Below are positions 1 through 7,933 of a stretch of 46,280 bases of DNA, piece by piece. Positions within the stretch are counted from its first letter, which is position 1. The number at the start of each line of letters is the position of its first letter. The position numbers and the translations under genes are program-made. Source of the stretch: a bacterium (GTDB lineage: Bacteria; Spirochaetota; Spirochaetia; JABEVK01); NCBI GenBank assembly GCA_021782055.1, contig JAJXVP010000004.1, positions 1 through 46,280 on the forward strand, read 5' to 3'. The notes under the pieces are model-generated. The model was not told the DNA's origin. It searched no databases and saw only the letters and a program-made list of their open reading frames with translations.

Positions 1-2
1 GG

Positions 3-623
3 ACGGGGAGCACAGCGAAGTGGGCCATTCTGCGAACAGCAGAGCGCTTTCGTGCTGGCGAGCTACCGGGGCTGTTAGTGGTGCCTAGCTCTTTTGATAC
101 CGAGATTCTGTGCCAAAAAGAAGGGCTAGCGGTGCGAACGTTGCAAGACCCCCAAATTGGGGCCGAGCTGGATGTTGTCATAGATGGAGCAGACGAACTG
201 ACGGCAACCTTAGATTGCATTAAAGGAGGCGGGGGGGCGCATCTGCAAGAGAAAATTCTCTGCGACGCCGGCCGAGAGTTCATTTTAGTAGCCGATGAAT
301 CAAAAATCGTGGAGCACTTGGGGACCCGCTTCCCCATTCCCTTAGAGGTTCACCCCCTAGCACGCGTAAGTGTGGTAAAAACTCTGGCCAAACGAGGCAT
401 CCAGGCACAACTGCGCTATGGGACGGGAAAAGCCGGGCCGGTGGTGACCGATAACGGCAATTTTATCCTTGATATTCTCTTTTCGAGTCCCATTGACGCG
501 GGCCAACAAGAAAAAGACTTGAAAATGATCACGGGGGTACTCGAAGTGGGCTTATTTCCCCGACGAGCACGACGGGCCTATATCGGTAGACCAGATGGGT
601 CTTTTTCAGTATGGGAACGCTAA
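3..623 (+). CDS. rpiA: Ribose-5-phosphate isomerase A, 5' end cut by window edge
   Basis: Interconverts ribose-5-phosphate and ribulose-5-phosphate in the non-oxidative pentose phosphate pathway, in the cytoplasm. The reading frame is open from the left edge and already codes for the family's N-terminal GTGSTA phosphate-binding loop, so only the first few dozen residues are missing; the first GTG/ATG inside the window is not the true start. The DGADE motif (bases 183-197) and the IKGGGG loop just after it are the hallmark active-site segments of RpiA. The C-terminus is complete and of normal length. The downstream membrane protein gene starts 13 bases before this stop, so the two are probably co-transcribed. 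Confidence 0.95.
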   Translation, partial: TGSTAKWAILRTAERFRAGELPGLLVVPSSFDTEILCQKEGLAVRTLQDPQIGAELDVVIDGADELTATLDCIKGGGGAHLQEKILCDAGREFILVADESKIVEHLGTRFPIPLEVHPLARVSVVKTLAKRGIQAQLRYGTGKAGPVVTDNGNFILDILFSSPIDAGQQEKDLKMITGVLEVGLFPRRARRAYIGRPDGSFSVWER

Positions 624-1729
624 AGCATCGCGGGAGGTTAATAGCACTTCTGTCAGGTCCCGTTATGATCGCGGTGACCGTGGTAGCCTCATTTTTTCCG
701 GCAGAAGTCGAGGTTTGGTACTCTCGTGGTCTTTATCCATGGCTTGCCTCGGCTCTGGCTTCTGTGGTGGCTTTTCCCTTTCCGCTCGCCGAAGGACTAG
801 CTGTCTTGTTGATCGTGGGAGCTTTTGTCCGGCTCGGTCTGGGTATTTATAGGATTTTTTGCAAAAAAGAGGGACGGTGGCGACGTTGGCGGCAGGGGGC
901 GCTCACCTTCTTAAAAGTCCTTTCTGTGACGGTGGCTCTTTTTCTATTTTTGTGGGGCTTAAATTATCAAAGGCTTTCCTGGGGGCAAAACAACGGTTGG
1001 ACGGTCAAGGGCGGATCTCCTGCTCAGCTCGAACACCTGGCTGTTTCGTTAGAACTTCAGGCCAGCCGTCTTCGCCAGCAACTGCCACAGACGTCTAGCG
1101 GCTTGAGTTTAGCTTTAGGGGGGCAACAGTGGGCTTCACCGACTGTTTTTCGCCGCATTGCGGCGGTTTATGCGCACGCGGGTAGGGTTAATCCGCTTTT
1201 GAGGTTAAAGCCCTCGAACCCCGCACGTCCCCTTTGGGGCAGCGCCTTCTTCTCTCAACTAGGAATCGCGGGGATTTTTATTCCCTTTACCGGTGAACCT
1301 CTTGTCAACTGTGGCCCTGGCGGTCCAATGGTCGCCTTTGATGCCGCTCATGAAATGAGCCACGAGAGGGGGTGGGCTCGTGAGGATGAAGCGAATTTTC
1401 TGTCATTTTTGGTGTTAACGACCAGCGGGGAACCTGATCTTGAGTATGCCGGAACTCAGGCCGCTCTAATGTATGTGCTCAGTGCGCTTGAAAAAGCCTC
1501 CCCAAAAATGGGACTAACCCTCGCAAGCCACCTCGATAACGGTATCAAGCGGGATTGGCGAGCGTACTTTGCGTATTGGCAGAGGTTTGAAGGACCAGTC
1601 GAAAAAGTAGCTCAAGGGGTCAACGATGCCTACCTTAAGGCCCAAGGTCAAACCCAGGGAATACGTAGCTATGGGCTGATGGTGGACCTGTTGCTAGCCT
1701 ATGCTAGCCAACCAACAAAACAGCCTTAA
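611..1729 (+). CDS. DUF3810 family membrane protein with HExxH motif
   Basis: A 372-residue protein with about three hydrophobic segments in its first 130 residues (near 10-30, 40-70 and 95-115), followed by a soluble domain. The soluble part contains HEMSHERG followed by AREDEANF, the HExxH plus downstream Glu arrangement characteristic of DUF3810, which resembles a zinc metallopeptidase of the gluzincin type. Function is not established for this family; membrane-bound protease activity is inference from the motif. The start overlaps the end of rpiA by 13 bases, which suggests translational coupling. The gene ends convergently with the phosphohexomutase gene, and a 15-base direct repeat spans both stop codons. 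Confidence 0.8.
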   Translation: MGTLKHRGRLIALLSGPVMIAVTVVASFFPAEVEVWYSRGLYPWLASALASVVAFPFPLAEGLAVLLIVGAFVRLGLGIYRIFCKKEGRWRRWRQGALTFLKVLSVTVALFLFLWGLNYQRLSWGQNNGWTVKGGSPAQLEHLAVSLELQASRLRQQLPQTSSGLSLALGGQQWASPTVFRRIAAVYAHAGRVNPLLRLKPSNPARPLWGSAFFSQLGIAGIFIPFTGEPLVNCGPGGPMVAFDAAHEMSHERGWAREDEANFLSFLVLTTSGEPDLEYAGTQAALMYVLSALEKASPKMGLTLASHLDNGIKRDWRAYFAYWQRFEGPVEKVAQGVNDAYLKAQGQTQGIRSYGLMVDLLLAYASQPTKQP

Positions 1730-1748
1730 TTGGCAAAACAGCCTTAAT
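1716..1748. repeat. 15-bp direct repeat spanning two convergent stop codons
   Basis: The 15 bases CAAAACAGCCTTAAT occur at 1716-1730 and again at 1734-1748, an 18-base period. The first copy supplies the TAA stop of the DUF3810 gene on the plus strand; the second supplies, on the minus strand, the TAA stop of the phosphohexomutase gene. This looks like a small slippage duplication at a convergent gene junction. Confidence 0.85.
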
Positions 1749-3594
1749 CGACAGCCTTTAAAATTTCTGTGTGCCAAGCAAGGAGTTCTTTTTCGCGGTC
1801 AGGGTCAGTTCCTTCGATATCTACCATAACCCGGAACACCGGTTCAGTGCCGCTACCACGCATCCACGTAAACCCAACCGCCTTACCGGTTTGATCTTTC
1901 CAGACCAGTTTAAAGCCGCCCGATTCTTTACCGGATCTAAAGGGTGGACCAAAACCACGGCGTTCTTCTGTCCCTTCGTAATTGATTTCTTCCCACGTCA
2001 CAATGCCAAAGCGTTCTTTGAGCCATGCCGATTTTTGTTTCCATTCAAGGTTAAGAAAACGTTTTTCATAGGCCGCTTTTAGCTGGCCATGATTTTGACT
2101 ACGAATGTGCAACAGTGCCCGCTCTTCAGAAACCCCCGTTGTTTGAAAGTGGGGCAATGAAGCCAGCACCTCTGCCAAAGAAAAGTTGGCTGGTGGGCTT
2201 GGTTGGCCGGTACGTTGAAGCCAAAGGCCGAATAAGCCTGGTCGCTCGGGAGTTCCCTTTAGCCACAGCAACTTCAAAAGACTACCCAGCGTGCTTAAAG
2301 GATCACGTACAGTCCCCGGGTAGGTGATGTTTCCACCGTTCGAGCCTTCGCCAAGAATTCGCACTGTCCAGCCCTCTTGGCGCAAACGGCGGGCAAGACC
2401 CACGACGTTGGCTTCGCCCACCTCGGCTCTAAAAACTTGCGCCCCAAAGGCCGAAGCAATACGGTCAACCCGGAGCGAAGTGGGGTCATTGCAGACAACA
2501 GCCACTCGTTCGTGGGGGTAGCCGTCTTCGTCATAGGTAAGGTGGCGATCGAAGACCAGTCCCGCCAGCTCTGACAAGACGCAAAGGGCAAAAACCTCTT
2601 GAGAAGGTAAAACTTCGGCACGACCAGATTGTTCGTTGAACCAGACCACATTGCCTCGGTCACCATCGCAATCTGGTACATAGCCAAGCACAAAGGCAGG
2701 GTCTTCCTTGTGCGCCTTTTCGAGCTCTTGACAGCACAGGTCAAGCGATTGCCCCTCGGGAATGATTGCATGAACAAACTGACCGGGCACGGTGTTCAAG
2801 GCCCTAACCTTGACCCCCAGCCCCTCAAGGTAGCTCTGATCAATCGAGGTTGCCCGGGCCGAGCCGTTCAACTCGGCTAAAAGTCCAGGCTGTGCTTTTT
2901 TTAAAGAGGCCGTTAGCGTGCGAAGCGAAGAGGGCGAGAGGATGGCTTTCGTCAGAGAAAGATAAGCCTGCCGAGATTTTTTATGGGCAACTGTCGCCCC
3001 CGAACGAATTTTATCCAGGCGGGTTTCAGGAACGCTGAGAGCTTTTTGGTAAGCCGCGTTGACTCGTTCCGGTTGCGTGGCTACGCTTCTAAAGTTTTCG
3101 ATAAGGCGTTGGGCCAACGGACCACCCAGCACACTGCCGTCTTCCAAACCAAATTTGACGCCGTTATGTCCCGGGGGGTTATGACTGGCTGAAACATAGA
3201 TAAAGGCGCCGAGCGAGTCTTCTGCTTGAACCCAAGCCAGCATCTCAGGAACAGCTACTACACCCAAATCCACCACTTCCCAGCCATCAGCGACAAGAAC
3301 TCTGAGTATGCGGTCAGCCAAAATAGGCCCTGTCGGTCGACTATCCCGCCCTAACACCAGGCGAAAGGTTTGTCCACGATGCTCTTTTAAAAAGGCGGAA
3401 AACACCTCTGCCATAAGACAAGCCAAAGCCTGATCACAAGGAGCAACAGAACTTTCCGTACAATTTTCGCCTTCGGGAGCAAAGACTTTCCTCCAGCCTG
3501 AGGCCGAAAGAATAAACCCTGACAAGGCCGTTGTCAGGTCTTCGGCGCTTGGGCTATAGTGGGAATCAAGGGATGGGATACGGTCCGAATTCAC
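1744..3594 (-). CDS. Phosphohexomutase (phosphoglucomutase/phosphomannomutase family)
   Basis: A cytoplasmic alpha-D-phosphohexomutase that would move phosphate between C1 and C6 of a hexose. All four signature elements are present: the phosphoserine loop SASHNP (Ser137), the Mg-binding loop DCDGDR (308-313), the sugar loop GEGSNGG (about 415-421) and the C-terminal phosphate loop RGSGTEP. At 616 residues it is longer than the usual 450-580. Substrate (glucose, mannose or glucosamine phosphate) cannot be told by eye. The start is a GTG at 3594, supported by CAGGAG about 8 bases upstream and a TTGACA promoter in the 65-base gap shared with the divergent NFACT gene. Confidence 0.9.
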   Translation of the reverse strand: MNSDRIPSLDSHYSPSAEDLTTALSGFILSASGWRKVFAPEGENCTESSVAPCDQALACLMAEVFSAFLKEHRGQTFRLVLGRDSRPTGPILADRILRVLVADGWEVVDLGVVAVPEMLAWVQAEDSLGAFIYVSASHNPPGHNGVKFGLEDGSVLGGPLAQRLIENFRSVATQPERVNAAYQKALSVPETRLDKIRSGATVAHKKSRQAYLSLTKAILSPSSLRTLTASLKKAQPGLLAELNGSARATSIDQSYLEGLGVKVRALNTVPGQFVHAIIPEGQSLDLCCQELEKAHKEDPAFVLGYVPDCDGDRGNVVWFNEQSGRAEVLPSQEVFALCVLSELAGLVFDRHLTYDEDGYPHERVAVVCNDPTSLRVDRIASAFGAQVFRAEVGEANVVGLARRLRQEGWTVRILGEGSNGGNITYPGTVRDPLSTLGSLLKLLWLKGTPERPGLFGLWLQRTGQPSPPANFSLAEVLASLPHFQTTGVSEERALLHIRSQNHGQLKAAYEKRFLNLEWKQKSAWLKERFGIVTWEEINYEGTEERRGFGPPFRSGKESGGFKLVWKDQTGKAVGFTWMRGSGTEPVFRVMVDIEGTDPDREKELLAWHTEILKAVD

Positions 3595-3612
3595 CAGGGC
3601 TACTCCTGAGCT

Positions 3613-3642
3613 AGGCTAGCGGAAACACGCTCTTCCTGTCAA
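3613..3642 (-). promoter_or_regulatory. Sigma70-like promoter for the phosphohexomutase gene
   Basis: On the minus strand TTGACA (3642-3637) is followed after 18 bases by TAGCCT (3618-3613), or after 17 by CTAGCC. The -35 is consensus, the -10 is weak. A CAGGAG ribosome site lies between it and the GTG start at 3594. Confidence 0.45.
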
Positions 3643-3659
3643 TAAAGCAGGTATCACCG

Positions 3660-5048
3660 ATGTCAATGAACTGGGTTGAAATCCATCAAGTCCTTCAGGA
3701 GCTGAACTTAGAGGGAGCGATCCTTCAAAGCGTTCGCCAACAGGCCTTTCGCTGTTTCTACTTTGATTTTTACCGAACCGAAGGGCATGTTACCCTGCTT
3801 ATTTCGTTGGAGCCCGGACGAACCCGTCTGCACCCGGTAACTCAAATGCCGGTAGGCAAAGCACCCGTCCTCAGGTGGACTCAATTTGTAAAGGCCCATT
3901 TGGTGGGTAAGCGCTTGCTGTCGGTGGGGCAACACGGGCAAGAGCGGTTGGTTGAGTTTCGTTTTGCCGGCCCAGAGGGTGAGTTGGCGCTGATGGTACG
4001 GCTTTGGAGCGGGGCTGGAAATCTTTTTGTTGTAGAAAAGGGGATCATCCTTGAAGCCGCCTTTCGGCGCCCCGCTTCGGGAGAAGTATCGGGTGGACCG
4101 TGGGAGTTCCCCTCTTCGCGCCCCACCGAAAAAGTTTTTTCTCTTCGTGACCTTCCGGGGCAGGGCACCTATGGGGAGCGCTTGGCAGCGTTTTATGGAC
4201 AAGGGGTCGATCTCGAGGCCCTTCGAACACGGTTAACACAGGCGTGGGAACGCCGGCTCGCGAGTTGGGAACAGCAAAAAAAAAGGCTGGAAGAACGCTT
4301 AACGCAGGGTGAACGCCAAACCGACTATCAAGCCTGGGGAGATTTCATTACTTCGTATGCTTGGCAGATAAACCCTGGGGCAAAAGAGCTTCAGGTCACC
4401 GATTGGCGTGATAATAATCTCGTTATTTTGAAGTTAGAGCCACACTTGACTCCTTTTGAGAATGCCCAGGTGTGGTATAAAAAAGCTCGAAAAGTTCGTG
4501 AAGCGGCCGAGCTAGCGCATCAAGAGCTCCCTCAGGTTGTGGCTGGTATCAAAGCCTGCCAACTTCGTCTTGAGCAGATTGCACAAGCCGACGATCAAGC
4601 CCTCCCCGAGCTTGAAAAACAATCCAAAGAGGCTTTGAAGAACAACACCCCTCCGGCCGTAACGGGACGACCAGGAGTGGAGTTTACTTCAGGAGACTTT
4701 CGTATTTTGGTAGGAAGAAACGCCCGCGAAAGCGATGAACTATTTCGGCATTGGAGCAAAGGATCCGATTGGTGGATGCACACTCGCGATGTCCCGGGGG
4801 GGTTTGTCTTTCTTCGCGGTCCGAGGGGAAAATCTATTCCTTTAGAGGTCCTTTTAGACGCGGGAACGCTGGCGATTTGGTATAGCAAAGCAAAAGCTGA
4901 ACTCGAAGCAGATTTGTACTATACCCAGGCGAAGTATTTGCGTCGCCTGAAAAAGGGGCCGCCGGGCAAGGTCATCCCTTCACAGGAAAAAAACTTGCAT
5001 GTCAAGGTTGATCCGCTGAGGCTGAAAAGACTGCTCAAATTGGATTAA
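3660..5048 (+). CDS. NFACT (RqcH/FbpA-like) protein
   Basis: A cytoplasmic protein of the NFACT family, whose members bind the large ribosomal subunit and tRNA; RqcH in bacteria adds alanine tails to stalled nascent chains. Residues 1-190 match the NFACT-N domain, 190-330 are helical and charged, and about 350-462 form NFACT-R with the typical GRNARESDELFRHWSKGSDWW segment shortened here to its start, then the HTRDVPG motif. At 462 residues it is shorter than B. subtilis RqcH (about 570), probably through a reduced middle region. The conserved Asp-Arg pair of NFACT-N appears as Glu95-Arg96 (GQERLVEF). Start at 3660; a second ATG lies two codons in. The next gene follows after 9 bases. Confidence 0.85.
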   Translation: MSMNWVEIHQVLQELNLEGAILQSVRQQAFRCFYFDFYRTEGHVTLLISLEPGRTRLHPVTQMPVGKAPVLRWTQFVKAHLVGKRLLSVGQHGQERLVEFRFAGPEGELALMVRLWSGAGNLFVVEKGIILEAAFRRPASGEVSGGPWEFPSSRPTEKVFSLRDLPGQGTYGERLAAFYGQGVDLEALRTRLTQAWERRLASWEQQKKRLEERLTQGERQTDYQAWGDFITSYAWQINPGAKELQVTDWRDNNLVILKLEPHLTPFENAQVWYKKARKVREAAELAHQELPQVVAGIKACQLRLEQIAQADDQALPELEKQSKEALKNNTPPAVTGRPGVEFTSGDFRILVGRNARESDELFRHWSKGSDWWMHTRDVPGGFVFLRGPRGKSIPLEVLLDAGTLAIWYSKAKAELEADLYYTQAKYLRRLKKGPPGKVIPSQEKNLHVKVDPLRLKRLLKLD

Positions 5049-5057
5049 GGATGTTGT

Positions 5058-6443
5058 ATGAAAACGGTTTTAACTTGGGATGAAGAAACCCAGCTTTTGG
5101 CGGCGATAATTGAAATGCCGCCTACTTCTCCCGAAGCTGTTCAACTCATACGCCAAAGCCGTGGCGCGGGCTATCTTATTTGGGGTAACCAGTTCGCCCG
5201 CTGGGAGGCTAGAGGACAAGCGCTCCGCCAAGGAATTGCCTTACAAGCAACCTGGCCTTGGGAAAAGCCCCAGGACTTTCAAAGCCTTAGCTGGGATCAG
5301 CTTGGCAACTCCGCCAGAGAATTGTGGCTTGCCTTAACGGTGTTGGCTGAGCAAATAGAACTCTCTGAAGCGGGGAGGCTACCGGATTTATTGCCCGGAG
5401 CCTTGATTCCGTTTAAGGCCTCAGGAGAGGTGGGGTGGCTGTTTCTTCCCCCCGTGCGTGAAAAGCTAGCAGCCCTGGCTACCGAGGCTGAACGCGCCCC
5501 TTGGCGGTCGTTTCTTCACCCCGATCGTAAAGGCCAAGCCTCGTGGCAGTTCTTTCTTTCGGCTATGGTGTTGAGACACCTTTGGGGGCGCCTCCCCTGG
5601 GTCGAAGGTGATGAAACCAATGATCGACAGGCACTACGAGATTGGTCCTCGCAAAAGGCAAGGCGCTGGTTAGAAGGAGCCGAACCTGGTTTTGTTTCGC
5701 TGGTAGAGGCGGCATGGCGGGGGACGGTTGTTTCTTGGTCGCTGTGGAGGGATTGGCTGGCTTCGCCTCCCCTTGGTTCTGCCGGACTTGCCACGGGGCA
5801 AGTAAACCCGGGGGCAGTCATCCCAGCACCCTTAGAAGAGGCCTGGCGCCGTCAGCGACGCAGGCGGCAGTTCTGGCGGCACAAAGGTGCCCTCGTGGGG
5901 GGACTTTCAGCGGGTGTCGTCATCGTTGTGGGGTTTCTCATTGCTTTTCTAGGGCCTATTCTTGCGCCTCACCCCGAAGATTCTTGGTCGAGGGAGCAAG
6001 TGGTGCAGGGGTACTACCACGCGTGGAATGCGATGGACTCGCAAACGCTTTCACACTTAGTGCGAGATGATGGAGGAACTGCCGTCTTAAAGTCCGACCA
6101 TGATCGGCTTGCCTCGGAGTTTGTCTTGCGGCAGGTTCGTATGGCCTATGAGCATCATAGTCCTTTTGAATCCCCCAAAACGTGGCTCGCGGCCGGAAGA
6201 CCGGTTCTTCCTGTTGGTCAATTTGTTCGGGGTGATATTGATTTACATCTTAAAGAACTAACACCCTTCGTTTGGCAAGCTGAGTATCAGCAATGGATTT
6301 CGGTACCGCACCAAAAAGAAACCGCTGTACCTCGCCCTTCACTGATTTTGGGTAGCCAAGTCACTGATCGTCTAACCTTGGCCAAGACAGCGCGAGGTTG
6401 GAAAATCGTCCGCATCGAACGTGTCCGTGAACCGTTACCCTAA
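5058..6443 (+). CDS. Single-pass membrane protein of unknown function
   Basis: I do not recognise this 461-residue protein. About 280 N-terminal residues are soluble and Trp-rich. They are followed by a strongly basic patch (RRQRRRRQFWRHKG), then one hydrophobic segment at about 281-305. By the positive-inside rule the N-terminal part is cytoplasmic and the last 155 residues lie outside the membrane. The C-terminal part starts with a YYHAWNAMD-like helix that loosely recalls NTF2-like domains; that is a guess. The gene follows the NFACT gene by 9 bases, with GGATGTTGT-type spacing and no strong ribosome site, and precedes murD by 89 bases. The context gives no firm functional clue. Confidence 0.6.
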   Translation: MKTVLTWDEETQLLAAIIEMPPTSPEAVQLIRQSRGAGYLIWGNQFARWEARGQALRQGIALQATWPWEKPQDFQSLSWDQLGNSARELWLALTVLAEQIELSEAGRLPDLLPGALIPFKASGEVGWLFLPPVREKLAALATEAERAPWRSFLHPDRKGQASWQFFLSAMVLRHLWGRLPWVEGDETNDRQALRDWSSQKARRWLEGAEPGFVSLVEAAWRGTVVSWSLWRDWLASPPLGSAGLATGQVNPGAVIPAPLEEAWRRQRRRRQFWRHKGALVGGLSAGVVIVVGFLIAFLGPILAPHPEDSWSREQVVQGYYHAWNAMDSQTLSHLVRDDGGTAVLKSDHDRLASEFVLRQVRMAYEHHSPFESPKTWLAAGRPVLPVGQFVRGDIDLHLKELTPFVWQAEYQQWISVPHQKETAVPRPSLILGSQVTDRLTLAKTARGWKIVRIERVREPLP

Positions 6444-6532
6444 AGTTGTCCTCTTTTTTCTTCGGCTTCTTTCTGATAGCATATCCCCGCTCTACGAGCA
6501 GAAAAGTTTGGTAAAAAAGGGTTGAACGGTTA

Positions 6533-7933
6533 ATGAAAAGGGATTACAAGGGCCTACGCGTTACCGTAATGGGGTTAGGTCTCAACGGCGGCGGTGTGGC
6601 TAGCGCTCGGTTTTTTGCCGGTCGCGGTGCCACGGTAACGGTAACAGACCTGAGAAATGAAAAAGACCTGGCGGCCTCGCTCGAGGCCCTTAAGGGCTTG
6701 CCGCTTCGCTATGTGTTAGGTCGACATGACGAAGAGGATTTCCGCTCTGCCGACATCGTCGTAAAAAATCCTGCCGTTCGGCCTCAAAATCCCTACTTAG
6801 CGTTGGCGCGTCGTATCGAAACTGATCTGTCGGTTTTTTTGGCCGAAGTGGACAACCCTGTCTACGCGGTGACCGGAAGTAAAGGAAAATCGACCACGGC
6901 AACAGCACTTCACGCCATCTTTCAACTCTATGATCCTCGGTCCCTTTTGGGGGGAAACATCGCCGTATCTCCGCTGAGCTTTTTGGACCAGCTCATCCCG
7001 GGCGCTCCAGTTATCCTTGAGCTCTCGAGCTGGCAATTAGCCGACCTACGCTCAAGTGGTGTTCTTCGTCCTGCGATTGCAGCAGTCACAAACTTACTTT
7101 GGGATCACATGAATGTTTATGCACGGCAAGAAGATTATGCGGCGGATAAAGCCGTTATTTTTGAGGGGCAAGACCCCACGGCTTGGTCAATTGTTGGCCT
7201 TGAGGGTTGGGGGCCTTGGTTTGCACAACGGACAGGGGCGCGAAAAGCATTTTTTTCGTTGAACGGTCGTCCTCAAAACTTTCCTGAACAAGCAGAGTTT
7301 GTTTTTTGGTTGGATGAGGCCGGTGGGTGGGGACAATTTTCAGAGGAGAAACCAGTGCTTCTTTTGCCCCCGAAATTACGAGTTCCTGGGGCAATCTTTA
7401 GGGGAAACTGTTTAATCGCAGCGGCAATGGCGTTTCTGGCGGACGTTCCCCAACAAGTGATTCATGACGCCTTGTCGGCTTTTCGCGGTGTAAGTCACCG
7501 CTTAGAGCTGTTTTGGGAATCTCGGGGTGTTCGCTTTTATGATGATACGGCAGCCACGATACCTGAAGCGGCAGTTTCTTCGTTTTTAGCCTTCGATGGA
7601 CCTGTTCATTGGCTGGCCGGAGGGACCGATAAAAACCTTGACCTCAAGGCCTGGGAAGACTTAATTCACCAACCGGCGACTTTAGTACTTTTGGCCGGAT
7701 CGGCAACCGAGAGATTAGTGCCTGTTTTACAAAAGAAAGGTTGGACGTGGAAAGGCCCGTTTCGGTCGATGAAAGAGGCCGTCGAAGCTTTAGTCATCGC
7801 TACTCAGCCAGGGGACGTCGTTTTACTATCACCCGGGGCTGCCTCGTTTGAACTTTTCTTAAATGAATTTGACCGAGGCCGCCAATTTCAACAAAATGTT
7901 CTTGCAGTCCGTCCCGAAGGACGGCGGCCATGA
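6533..7933 (+). CDS. murD: UDP-N-acetylmuramoylalanine--D-glutamate ligase
   Basis: Cytoplasmic ATP-dependent ligase that adds D-glutamate to UDP-MurNAc-L-Ala in peptidoglycan precursor synthesis. The N-terminal Rossmann-like domain begins with VTVMGLGLNGGG. The central ATP-binding loop is TGSKGKST (114-121). The ELSSWQL and NLLWDHMN segments follow, then the DDTAATIPEA and GGTDKN motifs, and the C-terminal LSPGAASFELF segment. The length of 466 residues is normal. The 89-base upstream gap contains T-rich sequence but no convincing promoter. The stop overlaps the next start as ATGA (7930-7933), so the regulator downstream is translationally coupled, an unusual partner for murD. Confidence 0.93.
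   Translation: MKRDYKGLRVTVMGLGLNGGGVASARFFAGRGATVTVTDLRNEKDLAASLEALKGLPLRYVLGRHDEEDFRSADIVVKNPAVRPQNPYLALARRIETDLSVFLAEVDNPVYAVTGSKGKSTTATALHAIFQLYDPRSLLGGNIAVSPLSFLDQLIPGAPVILELSSWQLADLRSSGVLRPAIAAVTNLLWDHMNVYARQEDYAADKAVIFEGQDPTAWSIVGLEGWGPWFAQRTGARKAFFSLNGRPQNFPEQAEFVFWLDEAGGWGQFSEEKPVLLLPPKLRVPGAIFRGNCLIAAAMAFLADVPQQVIHDALSAFRGVSHRLELFWESRGVRFYDDTAATIPEAAVSSFLAFDGPVHWLAGGTDKNLDLKAWEDLIHQPATLVLLAGSATERLVPVLQKKGWTWKGPFRSMKEAVEALVIATQPGDVVLLSPGAASFELFLNEFDRGRQFQQNVLAVRPEGRRP

Noticed and set aside
595..852. Small open frame after rpiA on the plus strand
   Set aside because: Wholly within the better-supported DUF3810 gene in another frame.
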